Positions 1-4,800 of a stretch of DNA of 9,845 nucleotides are shown here, piece by piece (within the stretch, counting starts at the first letter, position 1; each line of letters starts with the position of its first letter). The notes under the pieces are model-generated. The model did not search any database. It had not been told where the DNA came from and saw only the letters and a list, made by a program, of their open reading frames with translations. This DNA is from Clostridiales bacterium UBA4653. Its GTDB lineage: Bacteria > Bacillota > Clostridia > Oscillospirales > CAG-272. The stretch lies in assembly GCA_002405565.1 (NCBI GenBank), contig DHMB01000106.1, positions 418 to 10,262 on the forward strand, given 5' to 3'. A program made the position numbers and the translations under genes.

Positions 1-84
1 CGCCCCTCTTGCACTTAGGGCGGTTATCTTTTAATCGTTTTCAAGTGGAAGTCAACCGTTGCCGGATGGCTTCTTTCTATGCTC

Positions 85-113
85 ATTATACAGCGTTTTT
101 GCCCGATTGTCAA
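85..113 (-). promoter_or_regulatory. Perfect-consensus sigma-A promoter reading leftward out of the window
   Basis: On the minus strand a -35 TTGACA (113-108) and a -10 TATAAT (90-85) are separated by exactly 17 bp, matching the sigma-A consensus at all 12 positions. Transcription would start near 78-79 and run toward position 1. No start codon with a ribosome binding site is visible before the window ends, so the transcript has at least about 78 nt of leader or is a non-coding RNA. I did not recognise the transcribed stretch. Promoters this strong often serve stable RNA or translation genes, but that is only inference. Confidence 0.75.
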
Positions 114-207
114 CCGAAAAACGCAAATTTTCAAGCCGGCAGGGCGTTTTTCCCGCCTCAAATACACAATTTATTTACAAAACGTCAACACACGCCGCGC
201 GTTTCTC

Positions 208-216
208 TGTTATTAT
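208..216 (+). promoter_or_regulatory. Candidate extended -10 element for ftsH
   Basis: TGTTATTAT fits the TGnTATAAT extended -10 pattern with one mismatch, about 100 bp upstream of ftsH and in its orientation. No good -35 hexamer lies 16-18 bp upstream, so the assignment rests on the extended element alone. A second AT-rich candidate (CATAAT near 240-245) lies further downstream. The leader would also contain a small 6-bp hairpin at 267-284 (AAAGCG paired with CGCTTT). The rest of 115-318 shows no ORF or RNA family that I recognise. Confidence 0.3.
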
Positions 217-318
217 TTATATAGCTTATGATTATCGGGCATAATATTTTATCAATCGCATAAATTAAAGCGTGTCACCGCTTTGAAAAAATGCGGCAAA
301 CGGAGGTAAACTGACATA

Positions 319-2319
319 ATGAAATCAACCCTGAAAACGGTTCTGCTTTATGCTGCCGTTGTACTTGCGATAATCCTCGCGGTGTCGTGGATGCTTTCTT
401 CAAATGCAAACAACGCCCCGACATACGGAGACATTATCGACCTTTTCAACAACGGAAAAGTTTCCGAATTTGAAGTCAACAGAAACAACGTTCTCACCGT
501 CAAAACGACGGACGGAGAGAAATATGAAATAATCATCCGCAGCGTTGATATGTTCCGCAAGGATATCGATTCTTATCTTGAAGAACAGCTTGCACTTCCC
601 GAAGGCAAGAGAACGCTTGTGAAATGGGATATTGAGGACAATCAGCCGTCGATATGGCTTTCCATTCTTCCTTATGCCGTCATGCTTATAATTTTCGTCG
701 GCTTCTGGATTTATATGTCGTCGAAGGTAAACGGTATGAACGGAAAGATGAATTCCTTCTCCCGCGCACATATAACCTTCGGTAATGACAGAAAGGATAA
801 AGTCCTCTTCTCCGATGTTGCCGGTTGCGATGAAGAAAAACAGGATCTGCGCGAGGTAGTCGATTATCTCCGCGACCCCTCCAAATACAGAAAGCTCGGT
901 GCAAAAATACCGCATGGCGTGCTTCTTGTAGGCCCTCCCGGAACGGGTAAAACGCTGCTTGCAAAAGCAGTTGCGGGCGAGGCAGGCGTTCCCTTCCTCT
1001 CAATCTCCGCTTCGGACTTTGTTGAAATGTATGTCGGCGTCGGCGCGTCAAGAGTCCGCGACCTTTTCGAAACGGCAAAGCGCGCTCCCGCAAGCATTAT
1101 ATTCATAGATGAAATCGACGCTGTCGGTCGTCACAGAGGCGCAGGTCTCGGCGGCGGTCACGACGAAAGAGAGCAGACATTGAACCAGCTCCTCGTTGAG
1201 ATGGACGGTTTCGGCTCGCACGACGGAGTCATCGTTATGGCGGCAACAAACCGCCCCGATATTCTTGACCCCGCCCTTCTCCGCCCCGGTCGTTTCGACC
1301 GTCAGGTAACCGTCGGCTATCCGGACATCAAGGGCAGAGAGGAAATTCTCCGCGTTCACGCAAGAAACAAACCCTTCGAACAGTCTGTTGACTTCTCGCG
1401 CATTGCGCAGACGACAGTCGGCTTTACGGGCGCAGACCTTGCAAACCTCTTAAATGAAGCGGCGCTCCTTGCGGCGAGAAAGAACAAATCGCTCATAGGC
1501 GAGCCGGATATCGAAGAGGCGCTTATAAAAGTAACCGTCGGTACGCAGAAAAAATCAAGAAAAATCAAAGAGAGCGAAAAGAGAAACACCGCTTATCACG
1601 AAGCAGGTCACGCAATCCTCGCTCACCTGCTCCCGACGCAGGATCCCGTCCGCGAGATTTCAATCATCCCCAGCGGCAGAGCCCTCGGCTACACGCTCAA
1701 CCCGCCGGTTGAAGATAAATACAGCGAATATAAACAGCAGCTTATTGAAGAAATCACCATGCTCCTCGGCGGCAGAGCGGCTGAAGAAATCGTCTTCGGC
1801 GACGTTTCCGGCGGAGCCTCGAACGACATTATGCGCGCAACGCAGGTCGCAAGAAAAATGGTTACTGTTTACGGTATGAGCGAGCTCGGTACAATCCGCT
1901 TCGGCGGCGAGCACTCAAGCGATGAAGTTTTCCTCGGCAGGGACTTCAATTCGTCAAAGGATTATTCGGAAGAGACCGCCGCGCTTATCGACGAACAGAT
2001 AAAGAAAATCGTCAATGGCGCATATGCGGACGCAAAACGTATTCTCTCCGAAAACCGCGACAAGCTCGACTTTATCGTCGAATTCCTGCTCAAATATGAG
2101 GTTATGGACGACAAACAGTTCACCGCGGCTATGGACGGCGCTTCTATGGAAGAGGTCGAAAAGATCGGCGAGGAACGTCGCAAAAAGAGCGAAGAAGAAA
2201 ACGCTCTCCGCGCAAAGGCAGACGAAGAAAACCGCCGCGCGGATGAGGAACGTCGCAAACAGGAGGAAGCCCGCCGTCGCAATGACGACGACCGCTTCAA
2301 CCATATTTACGGCGGCTGA
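319..2319 (+). CDS. ftsH: ATP-dependent zinc metalloprotease FtsH
   Basis: Membrane-anchored AAA+ protease of 666 aa that unfolds and degrades membrane and short-lived cytosolic proteins as a hexamer. Two transmembrane segments (about residues 8-25 and 113-133) flank a short extracytoplasmic domain. The AAA+ module shows Walker A GPPGTGKT (205-212), pore loop FVEM near 235, Walker B ending D264-E265, and a second region of homology with arginines R322 and R325. The M41 peptidase domain has the zinc motif HEAGH (H427, E428, H431) and the expected third ligand D503 in the SNDIMRAT stretch. The last 60 or so residues are very rich in Glu, Arg and Lys, suggesting a coiled-coil or disordered tail. 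The ATG at 319 is preceded by GGAGG at 302-306, a rather long spacing of 12 nt. It appears monocistronic in this window; tilS/hpt, frequent upstream neighbours in Firmicutes, are not seen in the 318 bp before it. Confidence 0.98.
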   Translation: MKSTLKTVLLYAAVVLAIILAVSWMLSSNANNAPTYGDIIDLFNNGKVSEFEVNRNNVLTVKTTDGEKYEIIIRSVDMFRKDIDSYLEEQLALPEGKRTLVKWDIEDNQPSIWLSILPYAVMLIIFVGFWIYMSSKVNGMNGKMNSFSRAHITFGNDRKDKVLFSDVAGCDEEKQDLREVVDYLRDPSKYRKLGAKIPHGVLLVGPPGTGKTLLAKAVAGEAGVPFLSISASDFVEMYVGVGASRVRDLFETAKRAPASIIFIDEIDAVGRHRGAGLGGGHDEREQTLNQLLVEMDGFGSHDGVIVMAATNRPDILDPALLRPGRFDRQVTVGYPDIKGREEILRVHARNKPFEQSVDFSRIAQTTVGFTGADLANLLNEAALLAARKNKSLIGEPDIEEALIKVTVGTQKKSRKIKESEKRNTAYHEAGHAILAHLLPTQDPVREISIIPSGRALGYTLNPPVEDKYSEYKQQLIEEITMLLGGRAAEEIVFGDVSGGASNDIMRATQVARKMVTVYGMSELGTIRFGGEHSSDEVFLGRDFNSSKDYSEETAALIDEQIKKIVNGAYADAKRILSENRDKLDFIVEFLLKYEVMDDKQFTAAMDGASMEEVEKIGEERRKKSEEENALRAKADEENRRADEERRKQEEARRRNDDDRFNHIYGG

Positions 2320-2335
2320 AAAAACGAATAAACCA

Positions 2336-2365
2336 AAAGCCCGCAGATTGATTTCTGCGGGCTTT
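2336..2365 (+). terminator. Hairpin terminator after ftsH (first of two)
   Basis: A perfect 12-bp inverted repeat, AAAGCCCGCAGA (2336-2347) with TCTGCGGGCTTT (2354-2365) around a 6-nt loop, lies 16 bp past the ftsH stop. The T-tract is short (TTTGTGTT), so termination may be completed by the second hairpin at 2382-2407. The arm sequence would also work weakly on the opposite strand. Confidence 0.8.
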
Positions 2366-2381
2366 GTGTTATAAATACGCG

Positions 2382-2411
2382 TCCCCCGACGGTTCTCCTC
2401 CGGGGGATTTT
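2382..2411 (+). terminator. Second hairpin terminator downstream of ftsH
   Basis: TCCCCCG (2382-2388) pairs with CGGGGGA (2401-2407), with further GG/CC pairing inside the loop, and TTTT follows at 2408-2411. It forms a tandem terminator pair with 2336-2365 for rightward transcripts. On the minus strand there is no T-tract, so it is not a leftward terminator. Confidence 0.65.
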
Positions 2412-2468
2412 GAATAAGTATTATCGACATGGTCAATTGTCAAACACCTCATTTGAAGGCACACAATC

Positions 2469-2498
2469 AAAAAAGTGCGCCAACCGAAGCCGACGCAC
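2469..2498 (-). terminator. Intrinsic terminator of the 6S RNA gene, UUCG tetraloop
   Basis: Read on the minus strand, GTGCGTCGGC (2498-2489) and GTTGGCGCAC (2484-2475) form a continuous 10-bp stem containing G-U pairs, capped by C(UUCG)G, an exceptionally stable tetraloop. Six T follow (2474-2469). A further T-run precedes the hairpin (2504-2499), so the element is flanked by A/T tracts on both sides. It lies about 20 nt beyond the expected 3' end of the mature RNA at 2519-2698, implying 3' trimming. Confidence 0.88.
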
Positions 2499-2518
2499 AA
2501 AAAACGCAAACTCCGATT

Positions 2519-2698
2519 GTCGCCAAACAAACCGAAAGTGACAGGCAGGGGCTATTCGCCCTTTGTATCCATAATCACAAACAGAATAACGAAGTCTGCA
2601 TTTTTATCAAACCCGTCTATTTGTAATTATTGCACGCTGCGAGGCAGAATATTCCCCTAACAACCCCATTCTGTTCACTCTTGTTCGATTTGTTTGGC
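2519..2698 (-). ncRNA. ssrS: 6S RNA (RNA polymerase regulatory RNA)
   Basis: 6S RNA imitates an open promoter, binds the housekeeping RNA polymerase holoenzyme, and represses sigma-A transcription when nutrients run low. I call it from structure, not from a database match. On the minus strand, the predicted 5' end GCCAAACAAATCGAA (2698-2684) pairs with TTCGGTTTGTTTGGC (2536-2522) in a continuous 15-bp closing helix with one G-U. It extends inward through AGTG/CACT (2679-2676 with 2540-2537) and ACAG/CTGT (2674-2671 with 2544-2541) around one bulged A. A largely unpaired central region follows, where GGGG/CCCC, TATTC/GAATA and GCC/GGC can form short helices. A long apical stem then pairs 2630-2616 with 2585-2571 (15 bp, two G-U). 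Length (about 180 nt), closing stem, central bubble, apical arm, a dedicated sigma-A promoter and a rho-independent terminator all match the 6S family. The predicted start falls exactly at the first base of the closing helix. An unrelated sRNA with the same fold is the main alternative. Confidence 0.85.
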
Positions 2699-2704
2699 AC
2701 GACC

Positions 2705-2733
2705 ATTGTATCACGGGCAGGCACTTTTGTCAA
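2705..2733 (-). promoter_or_regulatory. Sigma-A promoter of the 6S RNA gene
   Basis: On the minus strand, -35 TTGACA (2733-2728) and -10 TACAAT (2710-2705) are 17 bp apart, with an extended TGA immediately before the -10. Only one of the 12 consensus bases differs. The expected +1 is the G at 2698, seven bases past the -10. The promoter lies just beyond the alr terminator, so the RNA gene has an independent transcription unit. Confidence 0.88.
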
Positions 2734-2757
2734 CCCAAAAATGATTTGCAAAAGAAT

Positions 2758-2781
2758 CCCCCGACGGATATCCGTCGGGGG
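2758..2781 (-). terminator. Perfect palindromic terminator of alr
   Basis: A 24-bp perfect palindrome built from CCCCCGACGGAT and its complement, starting 8 bp past the alr stop codon. On the minus strand it is followed by ATTCTTTT, serving leftward transcription from alr. On the plus strand CATTTGTTTT follows, so it may work both ways. Its arm CCCCCGACGG is identical to the left arm of the second ftsH terminator (2383-2392). Confidence 0.85.
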
Positions 2782-2789
2782 CATTTGTT

Positions 2790-3956
2790 TTATCCAAAAT
2801 AATTTCCGATATATGAAAACGTTCCGATTGTCTCTCCGCCGGAGATAAACACCCTCGGCACGCGGCAGTCAAGCCTGCAAACAATGTCATAATTTATCGT
2901 GCCGGCAACCGCCGCAACCTCGTCTGCGGTTATCGTCGTGCCGCCGTCCGAGCCGAAAATAACGGCTGTATCGCCGACATCGACGTTTCTGGCGTCCGTC
3001 ACGTCAACCATCATCTGATCCATACAGACCCTGCCGACTATCGGCACTTTCCTGCCGGAAATGATAACGCTGCCCTTTCCGGAGAGCGAAAGCGGAATTC
3101 CGTCCGCATAGCCGATTGCAAGAGTTGCGATTTTCATCGGCTTTTCCGCTTTGAACGTGTGCCCGTAGCTTATTTTTGTTCCCGCCGGCACGGTTTTCAC
3201 CTGCGTCACCTTCGTTTTCAGAGACATAACCGGCAAAAGCGGAAGATTTTCCTTTTTAACCTCGTTCGATGGGTACATTCCGTACATAACTATGCCGACC
3301 CGAACCGCTTCGTAGCTGTCGGCGCAGTCTGTAAATGCGGCGGAATTATCGCAGGAGCGCAGACCGATTTCATATCCGTCCGCGCGGAGCTTTTCGCAGA
3401 AGGCGTCAAACCTTTTCGCCTGCTCCCGCAAAGAGGTTTTATCCCTGCTGTCGGCACAGGCATAATGCGTAATAATGCCGATGAAATCAATGTTTTTCTC
3501 CGCATAAATCGCTTCCGCCTCGCATATTCCGCAATCGTCCGAGGAAAGCCCGATCCTGCCCATACCCGTATCAACGGCGACATAGGCTCTCGCCCTTTTG
3601 CCCGCCTCTCCGGCAACCGCGGAAAGCGCTTTTGCGCCGTCACGCGAAAAGACAACCGTCGCAATATCGTTTTTTATTATCATCGGATACTGCGCCTGCG
3701 GCACTGGGCTCAGAATGAGGATTTCCTTCTCTATCCCCGCCTTGCGCAGCTCCATCGCCTCTTCAAAAGTCGCAACTGCGAACGCGTCCGCATATCCGCT
3801 TATCACCGGCGCAAGCTGCATCGCTCCGTGACCGTATGCGTTGGCTTTTACAACAGCCATTATTTTTCTTTTTCCCGCGCGCTTTTTTATCTCGCGCAGA
3901 TTATGTATCAGGGCGTCGATGTCAATCTCCGCCCAAGCCCTGAGAAACTCTGTCAA
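2790..3956 (-). CDS. alr: Alanine racemase (PLP-dependent)
   Basis: Interconverts L- and D-alanine for peptidoglycan synthesis; cytosolic, PLP-dependent, 388 aa, the usual family length. The N-terminal TIM barrel carries the cofactor lysine K37 in AVVKANAYGHG. R134 in DTGMGRIG is the arginine that contacts the pyridine nitrogen. The RVGIVMYGMYPS segment follows. The C-terminal domain has the catalytic tyrosine Y264 in ISYGHTF and the substrate-site motif CMDQ (311-314). The position normally holding the carbamylated lysine (seven residues before that Arg) is A127 here. The start is TTG at 3956-3954, supported by GAGG (3968-3965) eight bases upstream and by the standard distance to the AEIDIDALIHNL motif; no ATG fits. 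It lies 42 bp downstream of the HAD gene on the same strand and is probably co-transcribed. A TATAAT at 3988-3983 in that gap could add an internal promoter, but no good -35 accompanies it. Confidence 0.97.
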   Translation of the reverse strand: MTEFLRAWAEIDIDALIHNLREIKKRAGKRKIMAVVKANAYGHGAMQLAPVISGYADAFAVATFEEAMELRKAGIEKEILILSPVPQAQYPMIIKNDIATVVFSRDGAKALSAVAGEAGKRARAYVAVDTGMGRIGLSSDDCGICEAEAIYAEKNIDFIGIITHYACADSRDKTSLREQAKRFDAFCEKLRADGYEIGLRSCDNSAAFTDCADSYEAVRVGIVMYGMYPSNEVKKENLPLLPVMSLKTKVTQVKTVPAGTKISYGHTFKAEKPMKIATLAIGYADGIPLSLSGKGSVIISGRKVPIVGRVCMDQMMVDVTDARNVDVGDTAVIFGSDGGTTITADEVAAVAGTINYDIVCRLDCRVPRVFISGGETIGTFSYIGNYFG

Positions 3957-3998
3957 AACCGATTCCTCTTTCGTTTTTATGTATTATATGCTTTTCCG

Positions 3999-4652
3999 TT
4001 ATTTATTGATATCAAGAAAGTCCGCGGGGGACGAAAGCATCGTCACGCCGTGCGCGAGCATAAAGCCCTCCGTTTCGGGCGTTTTGCTCTCTGACCAGCC
4101 GGCATAATAAAAGTCGGCGCCGGCGGCAATCGTCATATCATAGCCGGGTTTGAGGTCGTCTATAACGGCAATATCCTTCGGGGAGAGATTATACTTCTCC
4201 ATTATCCTTTCAAGCGGATAGATTGACGGCTTTCTGTATTTTTCTTCAAGCTCCCAGCCGAAAACCATATCCGGCGCAGGCAGGCCATGATGAGCATAGT
4301 CGCGCAGAATCGTATCCGAAAACGAATGAGAAACAACGCAGAATATTCCGCCCTCCGCCTTCTGTCGACGGATTATCTCCTCAATCCCGTCATAAAAATC
4401 CGGAATATGAGTGCTTGTATATTCGCGCCAGATGTCAACCTCGATTTTCATTTCCTCCTCCGTGAAATGATAAACGTCATTACACATCGCAAGAAATCCG
4501 ATACCGAAATTATATCCGATAAAGTCCTCAAGGGAGAGCTTTTCGCCCGGGCGCAAAAGCTCAAGCGTTTTCAGAAATGCGGGATAATGTATTTCGGGTG
4601 TACTTTTGACGGACGTATCGTCATGGTCAAGTACGAGCGCTTTATATTTCAT
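3999..4652 (-). CDS. HAD-superfamily hydrolase (phosphoglycolate phosphatase-like)
   Basis: A 217-aa protein with the four haloacid dehalogenase motifs in order. Motif I is DHDDT (nucleophile D9, acid/base D11, T13). Motif II serine is S108 in CVVSHS, motif III lysine probably K141 in KYRKPS, and motif IV D165-D166 in AVIDDLKPG. An alpha-helical cap (about residues 16-90) sits between motifs I and II, as in subfamily I enzymes, so it most likely hydrolyses a small phosphorylated metabolite. The substrate cannot be read from sequence. Motif I departs from the common DFDGT (His and Asp in place of Phe and Gly) but keeps both catalytic aspartates. The ATG is preceded by AGGAG with 6-nt spacing and its own promoter lies upstream. 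It is the first gene of a two-gene unit with alr; a link to D-alanine metabolism is not implied by the sequence. Confidence 0.85.
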   Translation of the reverse strand: MKYKALVLDHDDTSVKSTPEIHYPAFLKTLELLRPGEKLSLEDFIGYNFGIGFLAMCNDVYHFTEEEMKIEVDIWREYTSTHIPDFYDGIEEIIRRQKAEGGIFCVVSHSFSDTILRDYAHHGLPAPDMVFGWELEEKYRKPSIYPLERIMEKYNLSPKDIAVIDDLKPGYDMTIAAGADFYYAGWSESKTPETEGFMLAHGVTMLSSPADFLDINK

Positions 4653-4688
4653 GCTTTTCTCCTGACTTTGATTTTGTTTTGCCTTTGA

Positions 4689-4717
4689 ATTTTATCATAA
4701 AACCGCCGTAAATTCAA
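4689..4717 (-). promoter_or_regulatory. Sigma-A promoter for the HAD hydrolase-alr operon
   Basis: Minus-strand -35 TTGAAT (4717-4712), 17-bp spacer and -10 TAAAAT (4694-4689) with an extended TGA just upstream. It lies about 40 bp ahead of the HAD start codon. It is divergent from the pepF-family promoter; the two -35 boxes are only 18 bp apart, so polymerases bound at both sites could interfere. Confidence 0.75.
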
Positions 4718-4735
4718 TATATAGCGAAAAAATGC

Positions 4736-4764
4736 TTGAAAACAAACGCAAAAAGGGGTAAAAT
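4736..4764 (+). promoter_or_regulatory. Sigma-A promoter for the M3 oligoendopeptidase
   Basis: TTGAAA (4736-4741), 17-bp spacer and TAAAAT (4759-4764). The predicted start near 4771 gives a leader of about 30 nt carrying GGAGG at 4786-4790, ten bases before the ATG at 4801. Confidence 0.78.
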
Positions 4765-4800
4765 GTACTTGTAATATTTTTTTACGGAGGTAAATTCTAT

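Noticed and set aside
1..80. Left-edge leader as a T-box, known riboswitch or tRNA
   Set aside because: I found no T-box AGGGTGG-type core, no riboswitch consensus that I know, and no cloverleaf; the transcript is cut by the window edge.
9..244. Two overlapping short plus-strand frames before ftsH
   Set aside because: No ribosome binding site, and they overlap the strong leftward promoter and the likely ftsH promoter.
2415..2443. TTGACA on the minus strand with TACTTA 17 bp downstream, reading antisense into the ftsH 3' end
   Set aside because: The -35 is perfect but the -10 matches the consensus at only two positions, and no product is evident, so it is not supported as a promoter.
2429..2660. 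Two short plus-strand open frames (65 and 61 aa) between ftsH and alr
   Set aside because: They fall on the complement of the 6S RNA gene and its terminator, have no ribosome binding site or promoter, and their sequences look non-protein-like.
3159..4094. 311-aa open frame on the plus strand across alr and the end of the HAD gene
   Set aside because: It is antisense to two real genes, the composition is Arg/His/Phe-rich in the manner of shadow frames, and no domain is visible.
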